Shown here: piece by piece, positions 8,739 through 19,467 of the stretch
How the letters are laid out: each line of letters opens with the position of its first letter
Position numbering within the stretch: the stretch's first letter is position 1
Source: Pseudomonas flexibilis
Lineage (GTDB): Bacteria > Pseudomonadota > Gammaproteobacteria > Pseudomonadales > Pseudomonadaceae
Length of the DNA: 64,000 bases
Assembly (NCBI RefSeq): GCF_000802425.1
Contig: NZ_JRUD01000027.1
Span: forward strand, 54,268 to 118,267
Direction of reading: 5' to 3'
Translations under genes and position numbers: made by a program
The notes under the pieces: model-generated
Database searches by the model: none
Seen by the model: only the letters and a program-made list of their open reading frames with translations
Told to the model about the DNA's origin: nothing

Positions 8739-8814
8739 CGCAGGAGCGGCTTGGCCGCGATGTTTTTGAGGCGGGCCGCAGCCAGAAGCTTGCGACTGAA
8801 GTCGCTCCTACAAA
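8739..8814. repeat. REP-like palindromic element downstream of ntrC
   Basis: Inverted arms: GCAGGAGCGGCTTGGCCGCG at 8740-8759, and the complement of GTAGGAGCGACTTCAGTCGC at 8791-8810. This is the typical Pseudomonas REP core. It lies 18 bases past the ntrC stop and may protect the 3' end of the ntrBC message. Confidence 0.8.
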
Positions 8815-8832
8815 AGCAAAGTTCGCACGAGC

Positions 8833-10265
<1,433 letters not shown>

Positions 10266-10269
<4 letters not shown>

Positions 10270-11345
10270 GAGGGGGCTGCTCCTTGTTCCAGCGGCAGGC
10301 TGATGGAAAACACGGTATGCCCGGGCTGGCTCTCGCATTCCACCAATCCCTGGTGCTGACTGATGATGCTCTGGGCGATGGCCAGGCCCAGGCCGGTGCC
10401 GTCCGGGCGGCCACTGACCATGGGGTAGAAGATGGTTTCCTGAAGCTCGGGCGGAATGCCCGGGCCGTTGTCGATGATCTCGATGCGCACCGCCAGGCGG
10501 TGGCGCTGGTGGCCGATGGTGAACTGGCGCAGGGCGCGGCTGCGCAGGGTGATCTGCGGCGCCGGCTGGCGGCTATCGCCGAGGGCCTGCAAGGCGTTGC
10601 GGGCGATGTTGAGCACCGCCTGGATCATCTGCTCCTGATCGATCAGCACCTCGGGAATGCTCGGGTCGTAGTCGCGCAACAGCGGCACGCGTCCCTGGCT
10701 TTCCGCCTCGACCAGGCTGGCGACGCGTTCCAGCACCTCGTGGATGTTGGCCGGGCGCAGGAGCGGCAGCTTGTTGGTGCCGAGCATGCGGTCCACCAGA
10801 TTGCGCAGTCGATCGGCCTCTTCAATGATCACGTTGGTGTAGTCACGCAGCGCCTCGTCGGGCAGCTCGCGGGCCAGCAGCTGCGCCGCGCCGCGAATGC
10901 CGCCCAGCGGGTTCTTGATCTCGTGGGCGAGGCCGCGCACCAGCATCCGCGAGGTCTCCAGCTGGGATTGCTGCGCCTCTTCCTTGGTGATGCGCAGCAG
11001 GCGATCCCGCGGGTGTACTTCCACCAGCAGACGGTTGCGACCGTGCTCGACGATGGGCGTTACGGCGTAGTCGACGGTCAGCGGCTGGCCGCCGAGGGTG
11101 ACCAGGGTGGCCTCGCGCTTGGTGAACGGGTGCGCCTGTTCGACCGCCTGGCGCAGGGCGCCCAGCGCTTCCGGCGATTCGGTGAAGAGCTCGCTGATGA
11201 ACTGCCCATGGCTGCGCTGCCCACTGACCGCCAGCAGCATCTCGGCGGCCGGGTTCATGTATTCCAGGCACAGCCGCTCGTCCAGCAGAAGCGTGGCGGT
11301 GTTCAGGTTGTCGAGCAGCAGCCGGTGTGGGGCGTCGTTGGACAT
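10266..11345 (-). CDS. ntrB: NtrB (GlnL), nitrogen regulation sensor kinase
   Basis: A 359-residue cytoplasmic histidine kinase without transmembrane segments. An N-terminal PAS domain (about 5-115) precedes the H-box GLAHEIKNPLGGIRGAAQLL, whose histidine is the phosphorylation site. The ATP-binding domain follows, with N-box NIARNALQAL, G1 box DNGPGIPPE and G2 box GRPDGTGLGLAIAQ. Under PII control it phosphorylates or dephosphorylates NtrC. It is the first gene of ntrBC. Upstream lie a sigma-54-like promoter and an NtrC-type site, so autoregulation is likely. Confidence 0.97.
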
Positions 11346-11380
11346 GGCGATCGCTTATCTCGTTCGAGGCCTCGTAAAAA

Positions 11381-11396
11381 TGCAAGAAGCAAACCA
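11381..11396 (-). promoter_or_regulatory. Putative sigma-54 promoter of ntrBC
   Basis: On the minus strand the string TGGTTTGCTTCTTGCA has the GG-N10-GC spacing of the -24/-12 class and matches TGG-N3-G-N4-TTGCA. Transcription would start near 11371, about 26 bases before the ntrB start. It weakly departs from consensus in the CAC after TGG. The matching NtrC-type site about 98 bases upstream strengthens the call. Confidence 0.6.
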
Positions 11397-11472
11397 GCAG
11401 GCCCGAAAAGGGCGCAAATCGGCGCCGGCAAGCCTGATGGATGTGCATCGGCGGTCAGGTCGCGAATAATCA

Positions 11473-11489
11473 TGCACCACAATGGTGCG
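11473..11489. promoter_or_regulatory. NtrC-binding site upstream of ntrB
   Basis: TGCACCACAATGGTGCG contains the half-sites GCACC and GGTGC separated by five bases, the canonical NtrC operator. Its centre (11481) is about 98 bases upstream of the GC of the -12 element. A poorer second copy (GCCTG-N5-GGTGC, 11494-11508) lies two helical turns farther upstream, across the end of the adjacent DUF4124 gene. Confidence 0.75.
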
Positions 11490-11499
11490 CGATGCCTGT

Positions 11500-12090
11500 T
11501 TATGGTGCGGGTTTCGTCGGCGGGAGATGGCGGGGATCGCATTCGGGGCGCTCGTGATCCTCGCCATCCGCCGCGCAGGGCCGCAGTCGGCGCTTTTGGA
11601 TCAGCGAGGGGCGCTGGATATGGACGATCTGTTCGGCGCTGGCGGCTAGCACGCGTTCCGTTTCATCGATGATCTGTGCGACCAGTCGATGGCTGCCGCG
11701 GTCCAGGTTGCGCAGCTGCAGGCCGGACTGCGGCTGACCATCGAGCATCAGCCGATAGGCATGGCCGGGCAGCAGCGGCGGCTCGCTGCCCAGTTCCACC
11801 CGCAGGTCGCCGGAAACGTCGGGATGGGCGGCGTCCGGGCGCGGGGAAAGGATGGCCAGGTGCCGATAGGGCGAGCGTTGCTGCGTGCGCACCAGGTTGG
11901 GTGTCGTGGTGGGCGCTGCGGGTGCGGACAGCGCGGGCATCCGGTTGATGGGACGCGGGGCCAGCGGTTGTGCGCCATCGTGGGGCGGGCGGTCGCTGAA
12001 CATCAGGGCGCCGCTGGCGTCGCGATAGCTGTACACCTGGGCCAGGGTGATCCCGGGCAGCAGGGCCAGTAACCAGAGAGTGTGACGCAT
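11500..12090 (-). CDS. DUF4124-domain exported protein (downstream paralogue)
   Basis: A 196-residue protein with a signal peptide (MRHTLWLLALLPGITLAQ) followed by the DUF4124 signature VYSYRDASGALMFSDRPP at about 19-36. A proline/alanine-rich linker leads to a beta-rich segment containing VELGSEPPLLPGHAYRLMLDG. DUF4124 proteins are periplasmic or envelope proteins of unknown function. The start overlaps the stop of the upstream paralogue (ATGA at 12090), so the two are co-translated. Aligned by eye, they share the same layout (signal, DUF4124, PPLxxGHxxRLxLDG, DRGxHxLVxQ), indicating tandem duplication. Confidence 0.85.
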   Translation of the reverse strand: MRHTLWLLALLPGITLAQVYSYRDASGALMFSDRPPHDGAQPLAPRPINRMPALSAPAAPTTTPNLVRTQQRSPYRHLAILSPRPDAAHPDVSGDLRVELGSEPPLLPGHAYRLMLDGQPQSGLQLRNLDRGSHRLVAQIIDETERVLAASAEQIVHIQRPSLIQKRRLRPCAADGEDHERPECDPRHLPPTKPAP

Positions 12091-12647
12091 CAGGGGGCGG
12101 GCCGGTTTGGGGTCGGACGAGGCGGGGCTGGTCGCGCCGGGCTGTTCACGCTGATGCGCTGCACCGTGAAGGTCAGTGCATCGCTTTGCTGAATCGGCCG
12201 GCCGCGGGCGTCCAGCACCTGCACCACCAGGCTGTGGGTGCCGCGGTCGGCCTGGCGGACTGTCAGGGGCGTACCCTGGGTCGCGGGTCCGTGCGGATTG
12301 CCATCCAGCAGCAGGCGCAGACTGTGTCCCCGGAACAGCGGTGGCTCCACGGCGACCTCGACATCGAAGGTGCCGTTGTTGGCGCGCAGTGCCTCGTCAT
12401 CCGGCAGGTTGATGATCTCCAGCCGTGCGTAGCGCTGGGTTGTCGGCAGGGCGGGGCGCTCGGCGGGTGTGCTCGGTGCAGGTGGGGCGATGGGGGTGAG
12501 GGGCGACGGTTCGACGCGCTGGGCGGGCTGCCCTTGCGGCGGGCGGTCGCTGAACACCGTGCGGCCCTGTGCGTCGGTGTAGCGGTAGATCTCGGCGGCG
12601 GCCGGTGCGGCCAGCAGGCCGAGCAGGCAGGCGGTGAACAGGCGCAT
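12090..12647 (-). CDS. DUF4124-domain exported protein (upstream paralogue)
   Basis: A 185-residue protein: signal peptide MRLFTACLLGLLAAPAAA, DUF4124 motif EIYRYTDAQGRTVFSDRPP at about 19-37, proline-rich linker, then EPPLFRGHSLRLLLDGN and DRGTHSLVVQVLD in a predicted beta domain, and a proline-rich tail. The function of the family is unknown. The ATG at 12647 begins the signal peptide; a farther upstream start would add unrelated sequence that overlaps the glnA terminator. It lies between glnA and ntrB, all on the minus strand. It may be reached by weak read-through from glnA or have its own promoter in 12648-12730. Confidence 0.85.
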   Translation of the reverse strand: MRLFTACLLGLLAAPAAAEIYRYTDAQGRTVFSDRPPQGQPAQRVEPSPLTPIAPPAPSTPAERPALPTTQRYARLEIINLPDDEALRANNGTFDVEVAVEPPLFRGHSLRLLLDGNPHGPATQGTPLTVRQADRGTHSLVVQVLDARGRPIQQSDALTFTVQRISVNSPARPAPPRPTPNRPAP

Positions 12648-12730
12648 GGGGCATCTCCACGGATTCGGGACAAGCCTTGCACCGGCAGGCGGGACTGGCA
12701 AGGACGCCCGGCGCGGAATGTGGTGGAGAT

Positions 12731-12767
12731 AAAACAAACCCCCGCGCGGCAGGGCCGGGCGGGGGTT
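12731..12767 (-). terminator. Rho-independent terminator of glnA
   Basis: A stem with AACCCCCGC at 12737-12745 and its complement at 12759-12767. On the minus strand it is followed by GTTTGTTTT. It lies 20 bases beyond the glnA stop and separates glnA from the DUF4124 pair. Confidence 0.85.
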
Positions 12768-12786
12768 CGTCATGCCGGGGAGGCGA

Positions 12787-14190
12787 TCAGACGCTGTAGT
12801 ACAGGTCGTATTCCAGCGGGTGCACGAAGGTGCGCACCTTGATCTCTTCCTCGGACTTCAGCTCGATGTAGGCATCGATGAAGTCGTCGGAGAACACGCC
12901 GCCCTTGGTCAGGAAGGCGCGGCCCTTGTCCAGCTCTTCCAGGGCTTCCTTCAGGCTGCCGCACACCTGCGGGATCTGCTTGGATTCTTCCGGCGGCAGG
13001 TCATACAGGTTCTTGTCGGCGGCGTCGCCGGGGTGGATCTTGTTCTGGATGCCGTCCAGGCCGGCCATCAGCAGGGCGGCGAAGCACAGGTAGGGGTTGG
13101 CCGCCGGGTCCGGGAAGCGCGCCTCGATGCGGCGGGCCTTCGGGCTGGTGACGTACGGGATACGGATGGAAGCGGAACGGTTGCGGGCCGAGTAGGCCAG
13201 CATGACCGGGGCTTCGAAGCCCGGGACCAGACGCTTGTAGGAGTTGGTCGACGGGTTGGTGAAGCCGTTCAGGGCCTTGCCGTGCTTGATGATGCCGCCG
13301 ATGAAGTACAGGGCGGTCTCGGACAGGCCGGCATAGCCTTCGCCCGCGAAGGTGTTCTTGCCATCCTTGGAGATGGACATGTGCACGTGCATGCCGGAGC
13401 CGTTGTCGCCATACAGGGGCTTGGGCATGAAGGTCACGGTCTTGCCGTAGGCATCGGCGACGTTGTGCACGCAGTACTTCAGGGTCTGCACTTCGTCAGC
13501 CTTGGCGACCAGGGTGTTGAACTTCACGCCGATTTCGTTCTGACCGGCAGTGGCCACTTCGTGGTGGTGCACCTCGACGACCAGGCCCATTTCTTCCAGG
13601 GCGTTGCACATGGCGGTACGGATTTCGTGGTCGTGGTCGACCGGCGGTACCGGGAAGTAGCCGCCCTTCACGCCCGGACGGTGGCCCTTGTTGCCGCCTT
13701 CGATGTCGGCGTCGGTGTTCCAGGAAGCCTGCTCGGAGAAGATCTTGAACATCGAGCCAGAGATGTCGGACTTGAACTTCACTTCGTCGAAGATGAAGAA
13801 CTCGGGCTCCGGACCGACGAACACGGTGTCGCCGATGCCGGTGGACTTCAGGTATTCCTCGGCGCGGCGGGCGATGGCGCGCGGGTCGCGATCGTAGCTC
13901 TGCATGGTGCTCGGCTCGATGATGTCGCAGACCAGGATCAGGGTCGGTTCTTCGGTGAAGGGGTCGAGCACGGCGGTGCTGTCGTCGGGCAGGAGGATCA
14001 TGTCCGAGGCCTCGATGCCCTTCCAGCCGGCGACGGAGGAACCGTCGAACATCTTGCCATGCTCGAAGAAGTCGTCATCCGCGTCGCGGGCCGGCATGGT
14101 CAGGTGCTGCTGCTTGCCTTTGGTATCGGTGAAGCGCAGGTCAATCCACTTCACATCGTGTTCTTTGATCAGTTGAAGCGACTTCGACAT
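12787..14190 (-). CDS. glnA: Glutamine synthetase, type I (GlnA)
   Basis: A 467-residue enzyme forming a dodecamer that makes glutamine from glutamate, ammonia and ATP, the main entry of ammonia into metabolism. Family signatures are visible: FDGSSVAGW near residue 48, the ATP-binding [16 protein letters not shown], and the catalytic loop [13 protein letters not shown]. The adenylylation tyrosine is in [10 protein letters not shown] at about residue 396, so activity is probably controlled by GlnE. Length is exactly that expected. Expression is evidently NtrC/sigma-54 dependent: a consensus -24/-12 promoter and an NtrC operator lie upstream at 14300 and 14392. Confidence 0.98.
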   Translation of the reverse strand: MSKSLQLIKEHDVKWIDLRFTDTKGKQQHLTMPARDADDDFFEHGKMFDGSSVAGWKGIEASDMILLPDDSTAVLDPFTEEPTLILVCDIIEPSTMQSYDRDPRAIARRAEEYLKSTGIGDTVFVGPEPEFFIFDEVKFKSDISGSMFKIFSEQASWNTDADIEGGNKGHRPGVKGGYFPVPPVDHDHEIRTAMCNALEEMGLVVEVHHHEVATAGQNEIGVKFNTLVAKADEVQTLKYCVHNVADAYGKTVTFMPKPLYGDNGSGMHVHMSISKDGKNTFAGEGYAGLSETALYFIGGIIKHGKALNGFTNPSTNSYKRLVPGFEAPVMLAYSARNRSASIRIPYVTSPKARRIEARFPDPAANPYLCFAALLMAGLDGIQNKIHPGDAADKNLYDLPPEESKQIPQVCGSLKEALEELDKGRAFLTKGGVFSDDFIDAYIELKSEEEIKVRTFVHPLEYDLYYSV

Positions 14191-14299
14191 GGTGTCCTCC
14201 AGGGGAATCGATCTGGGGGTTCGCCAACCAGGCTGACGCCCCAGGGGATAGGTGATGCCGGGGCGGGATCATCCGTCAGGGCAACCTGCCTCACAAGGG

Positions 14300-14315
14300 A
14301 GCAATTAGTGTGCCA
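14300..14315 (-). promoter_or_regulatory. Sigma-54 promoter of glnA
   Basis: On the minus strand TGGCAC-N5-TTGCT is an essentially perfect -24/-12 promoter (spacer ACTAA). Transcription would start near 14289, giving a leader of about 100 bases before the glnA ATG. Confidence 0.9.
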
Positions 14316-14391
14316 GCGCACCCGAATGCACCGGAGTTGGCGGGTGGCGCGGTTCTGATGCGCTTTCCGCGCCTGCGCACGCACGATAAAC

Positions 14392-14406
14392 GCACCAAGC
14401 TGGTGC
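14392..14406. promoter_or_regulatory. NtrC-binding site upstream of glnA
   Basis: GCACC-AAGCT-GGTGC is a perfect dyad matching the NtrC operator. Its centre (14399) is about 98 bases upstream of the -12 GC, nearly the same geometry as at ntrB. A weaker half-site with GGTGC at 14432-14436 lies about 30 bases farther upstream, consistent with a two-site enhancer. Confidence 0.85.
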
Positions 14407-14485
14407 GCCCCGTAAAGGTCCGGCGCAAATTGGTGCGGCCCATGGGCCCCTGCAAATTCTTGATCAAGGGGTGAGCAATTTCCGG

Positions 14486-14491
14486 TATACT
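14486..14491 (+). promoter_or_regulatory. Putative -10 element for thiI
   Basis: TATACT is followed by a GC-rich initial region and lies 41 bases before the thiI ATG. The only -35-like string (TTGATC, 14460-14465) is 20 bases away, so the promoter is weak or activator-dependent if real. Confidence 0.4.
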
Positions 14492-14531
14492 CCGCGCCCC
14501 TCTTTTTCGGCTCTTCCCGCCAGCGTTCTTC

Positions 14532-15989
14532 ATGAAACTCATCGTCAAGCCCTTCGCGGAAATCACCATCAAGAGCCGTCCGGTGCGCAAGCAGTTCATC
14601 CGGCAGCTGGCCAAGAATATCCGCGCGGTGCTGAAGGACCTGGATCCGGCCCTCAGCGTCGAAGGCGAGTGGGACAACCTGGACGTGATCACCGCCGTCC
14701 GGGATCGCCGTGTGCACCAGGCCATGTTCGAGCGCCTGCGCAACATGCCGGGCATCGCGCATTTCCTCGAAGTGCATGAATACCCTTATGTGGACTTCGA
14801 CGACGTCTTCGAGAAGTGCCGCGAGCACTATGGCGATCAGCTGGCCGGCAAGCAGTTCGCCGTGCGCTGCAAGCGTGCCGGCAATACCCACGATTTCACC
14901 TCGGTGGAGCTGGCCAGCCATGTGGGCAGCCGCCTGCGCCGCGAGTGCGGCGCGGCGGGTATCGACCTGAAGCATCCTGACGTCGAGGTGCGCTTCGAGG
15001 TGCGCTACGACCGTTTGCTGATCATCCATGCGCAGCACGAAGGCCTGGGCGGTTACCCGCTGGGCTCGGTGGAGCAGGTGGTGGTGCTGATGTCCGGTGG
15101 CTTCGATTCCACCGTGGCCGCCTACCAGATGATGCGCCGCGGCATGCTCAGCCACTTCTGCTTCTTCAACCTCGGCGGCCGCGCCCACGAGCTGGGGGTG
15201 ATGGAAGTCGCCCACTACCTGTGGGAAAAATTCGGCCGCTCGCACCGCGTGCTGTTCGTCAGCGTGCCATTCGAGGAAGTGGTCGGCGAGATCCTCGGCA
15301 AGGTCGACAACAGCCAGATGGGCGTGGTGCTCAAGCGCATGATGCTGCGCGCCGCCAGCCAGGTGGCCGAGAACCTGCACATCGACGCGTTGGTGACCGG
15401 CGAGGCGATTTCCCAGGTGTCCAGCCAGACGCTGCCGAACCTGTCGGTGATCGATTCGGTCACCGACACCCTGGTGCTGCGCCCGCTGATCGCCGCGCAC
15501 AAGCAGGACATCATCGACACCGCCACGCGCATCGGCACCGCCGAGTTCGCCAAGCACATGCCCGAATACTGCGGCGTGATCTCGGTGAACCCGACCACCC
15601 GTGCCAAGCGCAGCCGGGTCGAATACGAGGAAAGCCAGTTCGATATGGCCATCCTCGAACGGGCCATCGAGCGCGCCCGTTTCGTGGCCATCGACAAGGT
15701 CATCGACGAACTCGGCCAGGATGTGCCCGTGGAGGAGGTCCGCGAAGCGCTGCCCGGGCAGATCGTGCTGGACATCCGCCACCCGGATGCCGCCGAGGAC
15801 GAACCCCTGCAGTTGCCGGGCGTCGAAGTCAGGGCCATGCCGTTCTATGCCGTCAACAGCCAGTTCAAGGATCTCGACGCCAATCGCCAGTACCTGCTGT
15901 ATTGCGATCGCGGCGTGATGAGCCGCCTGCATGCCCACCACCTGCTCAGCGAGGGGCATGCCAATGTGCGCGTTTACCGTCCGGCCTAA
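14532..15989 (+). CDS. thiI: ThiI, tRNA 4-thiouridine synthase with C-terminal rhodanese domain
   Basis: A 485-residue enzyme. An N-terminal ferredoxin-like/THUMP region (about 1-165) binds tRNA. The PP-loop ATP pyrophosphatase begins at [13 protein letters not shown] (187-199). The C-terminal rhodanese domain carries the persulfide cysteine at about residue 458 ([10 protein letters not shown]). It adenylates U8 of tRNA and transfers sulfur from IscS to make s4U; the rhodanese domain also serves thiazole synthesis for thiamine. The length matches the long, rhodanese-containing gammaproteobacterial form. The ATG at 14532 gives [20 protein letters not shown]. It is divergent from glnA and upstream of typA. 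Confidence 0.96.
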   Translation: MKLIVKPFAEITIKSRPVRKQFIRQLAKNIRAVLKDLDPALSVEGEWDNLDVITAVRDRRVHQAMFERLRNMPGIAHFLEVHEYPYVDFDDVFEKCREHYGDQLAGKQFAVRCKRAGNTHDFTSVELASHVGSRLRRECGAAGIDLKHPDVEVRFEVRYDRLLIIHAQHEGLGGYPLGSVEQVVVLMSGGFDSTVAAYQMMRRGMLSHFCFFNLGGRAHELGVMEVAHYLWEKFGRSHRVLFVSVPFEEVVGEILGKVDNSQMGVVLKRMMLRAASQVAENLHIDALVTGEAISQVSSQTLPNLSVIDSVTDTLVLRPLIAAHKQDIIDTATRIGTAEFAKHMPEYCGVISVNPTTRAKRSRVEYEESQFDMAILERAIERARFVAIDKVIDELGQDVPVEEVREALPGQIVLDIRHPDAAEDEPLQLPGVEVRAMPFYAVNSQFKDLDANRQYLLYCDRGVMSRLHAHHLLSEGHANVRVYRPA

Positions 15990-16135
15990 GCAGCCGGGCC
16001 TGTTCGGTGGCAGCATTCGCCACCGCCCTCCCGACCTGTCCTGAACCTTGTTGATCTGGCCTCCGCTCATGTCGAGCGGGGGGAACGCCTTCAGACGGGG
16101 GGCCGCCTGCCCGCCGTTTACATCGAGATAGAACC

Positions 16136-17956
16136 GTGATCGAAAAACTCCGCAACATCGCCATCATCGCCCACGTCGACCATGGCAAGACCACCCTCGT
16201 CGACAAGCTGCTGCGCCTGTCCGGTACCCTGGACCGCAAGGAGCTGGAAAACGAGCGCGTCATGGACAGCAACGACCAGGAAAAGGAACGTGGCATCACC
16301 ATCCTGGCCAAGAACACCGCGCTGAAATGGAACGACTACAACATCAACATCGTGGACACCCCCGGCCACGCCGACTTCGGCGGTGAAGTCGAGCGCGTGA
16401 TGTCCATGGTGGATTCCGTGCTGCTGGTGGTCGACGCCCAGGACGGCCCCATGCCGCAGACCCGCTTCGTGACCCAGAAGGCCTTCAAGGCCGGCCTGCG
16501 CCCGATCGTGGTGGTCAACAAGATCGACCGGCCCGGCGCGCGTCCGGACTGGGTTGTGGACCAGATCTTCGACCTGTTCGACAACCTGGGCGCCACCGAC
16601 GAACAGCTGGACTTCCCGATCGTCTACGCCAGCGCCCTGAACGGCATCGCCGGTCTGGACCATGAGAACCTGGCAGACAACATGGACCCCCTGTTCCAGG
16701 CCATCGTCGACCACGTGCCGGCGCCCCAGGTCGACCTGGACGGCCCGTTCCAGATGCAGATCTCCCAGCTGGACTACAACAGCTTCCTCGGCGTGATCGG
16801 CGTAGGCCGCATCAAGCGCGGCAAGATCAAGGCCAACACCCCGGTGGTCGCCATCGGCGCCGACGGCAAGAAGCGCCAGGGCCGCATCCTGAAGATCATG
16901 GGTCACTCCGGTCTGCAGCGTGTGGAGGTGCCGGAAGCCGAAGCCGGTGACATCGTCTGTGTGTCCGGCATGGAAGAGCTGTTCATCTCCGACACCCTGT
17001 GCGACATCAACAACGTCGAGGCACTGCCGCCGCTGACCGTCGACCAGCCGACCGTGAGCATGACCTTCCAGGTCAACGACTCGCCGTTCGCCGGCAAGGA
17101 AGGCAAGTTCGTCACCAGCCGCAACATCAAGGATCGCCTGGAGAAGGAACTGCTGCACAACGTGGCGCTGCGCGTCGAGCCAGGTGATTCTCCCGAGAAG
17201 TTCAAGGTTTCCGGTCGCGGCGAACTGCACCTGTCGGTGCTGATCGAAACCATGCGCCGTGAAGGCTTCGAACTGGCCGTTGGCCGTCCGGAAGTGGTGA
17301 TCATCGAGAACGAGGCCGGCGAAAAGCAGGAGCCCTACGAGAACGTCACCATCGACATCGAAGAGCAGCACCAGGGCCCGGTGATGGAACAGATGGGTCT
17401 GCGCAAGGGCGATCTGACCAACATGATGCCCGACGGCAAGGGCCGTGTGCGTCTGGAATACACCATCCCTGCGCGCGGCCTGATCGGCTTCCGCAATAAC
17501 TTCCTGACCCTGACTTCGGGCACCGGCATCCTGACCTCGACCTTCAGCCACTACGGTCCGATCAAGGCCGGCGAAGTGACCAACCGCCAGAATGGCGTAC
17601 TGGTTTCCATGGCTACCGGTACCGCGCTGACCTACTCGCTGGAAACCCTGCAGGCCCGCGGCAAGCTGTTCCTCGAGCCCGGTCAGGAGATTTACGAAGG
17701 CCAGCTGTGCGGTATCAACAGCCGCGACAACGACCTGGTGATCAACCCCACCAAGGGCAAGAAGCTCGACAACATGCGTGCGTCCGGCAAGGACGAAGTC
17801 ATCGCCCTGGTGCCGCCGATCAAGTTCAGTCTGGAACAGGCGCTGGAATTCATCGACGACGACGAGCTGGTGGAAGTGACGCCGAAGTCGATCCGCCTGC
17901 GCAAGAAGTACCTGAACGAAAACGACCGCAAGCGCTTCGAGCGCAGCAAGGTCTGA
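16136..17956 (+). CDS. typA: TypA/BipA, ribosome-associated translational GTPase
   Basis: A 606-residue GTPase of the EF-G family. The G motifs are visible: AHVDHGKTT (12-20), [14 protein letters not shown] and [13 protein letters not shown]-like domains III and V and the BipA C-terminal domain follow. It acts in 50S assembly and stress adaptation. The start is GTG at 16136, giving the universally conserved [18 protein letters not shown]; the Shine-Dalgarno is weak. A strong terminator lies 20 bases past the stop. Confidence 0.97.
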   Translation: MIEKLRNIAIIAHVDHGKTTLVDKLLRLSGTLDRKELENERVMDSNDQEKERGITILAKNTALKWNDYNINIVDTPGHADFGGEVERVMSMVDSVLLVVDAQDGPMPQTRFVTQKAFKAGLRPIVVVNKIDRPGARPDWVVDQIFDLFDNLGATDEQLDFPIVYASALNGIAGLDHENLADNMDPLFQAIVDHVPAPQVDLDGPFQMQISQLDYNSFLGVIGVGRIKRGKIKANTPVVAIGADGKKRQGRILKIMGHSGLQRVEVPEAEAGDIVCVSGMEELFISDTLCDINNVEALPPLTVDQPTVSMTFQVNDSPFAGKEGKFVTSRNIKDRLEKELLHNVALRVEPGDSPEKFKVSGRGELHLSVLIETMRREGFELAVGRPEVVIIENEAGEKQEPYENVTIDIEEQHQGPVMEQMGLRKGDLTNMMPDGKGRVRLEYTIPARGLIGFRNNFLTLTSGTGILTSTFSHYGPIKAGEVTNRQNGVLVSMATGTALTYSLETLQARGKLFLEPGQEIYEGQLCGINSRDNDLVINPTKGKKLDNMRASGKDEVIALVPPIKFSLEQALEFIDDDELVEVTPKSIRLRKKYLNENDRKRFERSKV

Positions 17957-17975
17957 TTTAGCCAGGGCTGAAATG

Positions 17976-18009
17976 AAAAACCGCCGGTAGCGATACCGGC
18001 GGTTTTTTT
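17976..18009 (+). terminator. Terminator of typA
   Basis: Exact 14-base arms (17976-17989 and 17994-18007) with a GCGA loop, preceded by A5 and followed by a run of seven T. The left A run means it could also end leftward transcription. Confidence 0.92.
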
Positions 18010-18063
18010 ATGCTTATTGGCAAGGGCGGATCTTCATGGCGCTGGCGTTCAGGCGCGATGTTT

Positions 18064-18088
18064 TGCCCATGCCCCATGCCCCATGCCC
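18064..18088. repeat. Short tandem repeat of CCCCATG units
   Basis: About three copies of a seven-base unit (CCATGCC register) lie in the gap between the typA terminator and the end of the binding-protein gene. No coding role is evident. Confidence 0.6.
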
Positions 18089-18118
18089 TGCGCAAGCCGC
18101 GCCACTTTGCGCGAGTAC

Positions 18119-19243
18119 TCAATCCCGCGCGCCCACTGCCAGGCCTTCTTCGCTTTGGCCCACGAACGCAGCCCAGGAGTCGCTCACGTCCTGCCGGCGC
18201 TCGCCCGCGCCGATCGGCAGGCTCACCGACTTGCCGGCGCCGACCGGGCGCAGATTGCGCCAGCCCGCCTGGTCGCCCTTGGCGCGCACCAGGCGACGGT
18301 TCACCGATTTGTACGGCGAGTTGTACTGCACATGCTCGGCATTGCGGTAGGCGATCTCCGGCCGGGACATGAACTCGATGAAGCGCCAGGCCTGCTCGGC
18401 CATTCGCGACTTGGCCGGCACCACCAGGGCATCGACATACAGGGTACTGCCCTCGTCGGGGATGAAGAACTCCAGGCGCGGATGCGCACTGAGCATGGCG
18501 CGGGCATCGCCCTCCCAGGCCATGGCGATGCACTGGCGACCGGCAGGGACGTCCTCCAGATAGGCCAGGTTATCCACCTTGTTCAGGTGCGGTCGCAGAT
18601 CGACCAGGGCTTGCTGGAAGGCATGCAGGTCGCGTCCGGAAGGCCGCTCGGCCAGCGCGCCGCGCCAGTTCATCCAGATGGTGAAGAACTCCGCCCGAGC
18701 ATCCAGGATGGACGCGCCACAGCTGGACAATCGCGCCAGGGTTTGCGGATCGAGCAACAGGCCCCACGAGGTTCCCGGCGCATGGCCGAGCGCCTGCGCG
18801 ACGCGTTCGCGATCCATGACGATGCCGACGCGGCCCCAGAGATAGGGCATGGCGTAGCGCCGACCGGGATCGGTGCTGCTCAAGCGGCTGAGGATCAGCG
18901 GATCGATGTCTTCGTACATCGGCAGCGAGCGTATCGCGATGGGCTTCAGCAAGCCGTCTCGGATCAGGCCTGGCAGGTAATGACTGTCCGGCACCAGCAC
19001 ATCCGGCGGGAACTCCTGACGCAGCAAGGCATCGGCGTCTTCATCGGTTTCGAAGGTGCGGTAGTCGACCGGGATGCCGGTTTCTGCGGTGAACTGGGCG
19101 ACCAGATCGGGATGGATATAGTCGTTCCAGTTGGCGACCACCAGAGCCGGGGAGGCAGTGGCCAGCGAAGTGAAGAGCAGCGGGATCAGCAAAGCGAGGC
19201 ACCGCTTGAGCGGGCATGGCGAATGAACACGTGCAGCCAACAT
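18119..19243 (-). CDS. Periplasmic polyamine-type ABC substrate-binding protein (PotD/PotF-like)
   Basis: A 374-residue secreted protein. The signal peptide spans about 1-30 (PLKRCLALLIPLLFTSLATA). The mature part starts PALVVANWNDYIHPDLVAQF, the characteristic opening of spermidine/putrescine-binding proteins. Typical segments follow: PDVLVPDSHYLPGLIRDGLLKPI, RYAMPYLWGRVGIVMD and IAMAWEGDARAML. It should capture a polyamine or similar cation in the periplasm. No permease or ATPase gene is adjacent, so it is an orphan here and its transporter or sensor partner is unknown. AAGGGA upstream supports the ATG at 19243. It is divergent from the patatin gene. Confidence 0.85.
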   Translation of the reverse strand: MLAARVHSPCPLKRCLALLIPLLFTSLATASPALVVANWNDYIHPDLVAQFTAETGIPVDYRTFETDEDADALLRQEFPPDVLVPDSHYLPGLIRDGLLKPIAIRSLPMYEDIDPLILSRLSSTDPGRRYAMPYLWGRVGIVMDRERVAQALGHAPGTSWGLLLDPQTLARLSSCGASILDARAEFFTIWMNWRGALAERPSGRDLHAFQQALVDLRPHLNKVDNLAYLEDVPAGRQCIAMAWEGDARAMLSAHPRLEFFIPDEGSTLYVDALVVPAKSRMAEQAWRFIEFMSRPEIAYRNAEHVQYNSPYKSVNRRLVRAKGDQAGWRNLRPVGAGKSVSLPIGAGERRQDVSDSWAAFVGQSEEGLAVGARD

Positions 19244-19467
19244 CGACGTTCCCTTTTGTCTGGCCAGGAGGGCCGGCGTTCCAGGCCGGAGCGCGGAGAC
19301 TAGCGTGCCATGATGGCCTTTAGCTATGGACTTTGGTCGAGGTGCGGCAATTAGGGGTAGGGGGCGGTCGAGACGGCAGTGTCACGCCGACCATGGCGTA
19401 ATGCCATAGCCCTTGCGTTCGTGCGTAGAATCCGCCTCCGGAACAGGTAGTCACAGGTCGGATTCAG

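Larger units (their letters stand above)
8448..8832. other. 385-base non-coding gap holding REP-like repeats
   Basis: This convergent gap between the small membrane protein and ntrC contains no gene I can support. It holds two palindromic units (8640-8721 and 8739-8814). Short inverted GAAACTG/CAGTTTC copies also occur near 8486 and 8520. Reading frames across it translate the repeats and are arginine-rich artefacts. Confidence 0.7.
14191..14531. other. Divergent glnA/thiI regulatory region
   Basis: This 341-base gap holds the glnA sigma-54 promoter (14300-14315), an NtrC operator (14392-14406), and a probable NtrC half-site (GGTGC at 14432-14436). A TATACT -10-like hexamer for thiI lies at 14486-14491. 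Between the glnA leader and the promoter I see no gene. Confidence 0.8.

Noticed and set aside
14169..16070. 633-residue open frame antisense to thiI
   Set aside because: It mirrors thiI codon by codon, a common artefact in GC-rich genomes. The product has histidine/leucine/glutamine-biased composition and no recognisable motif.
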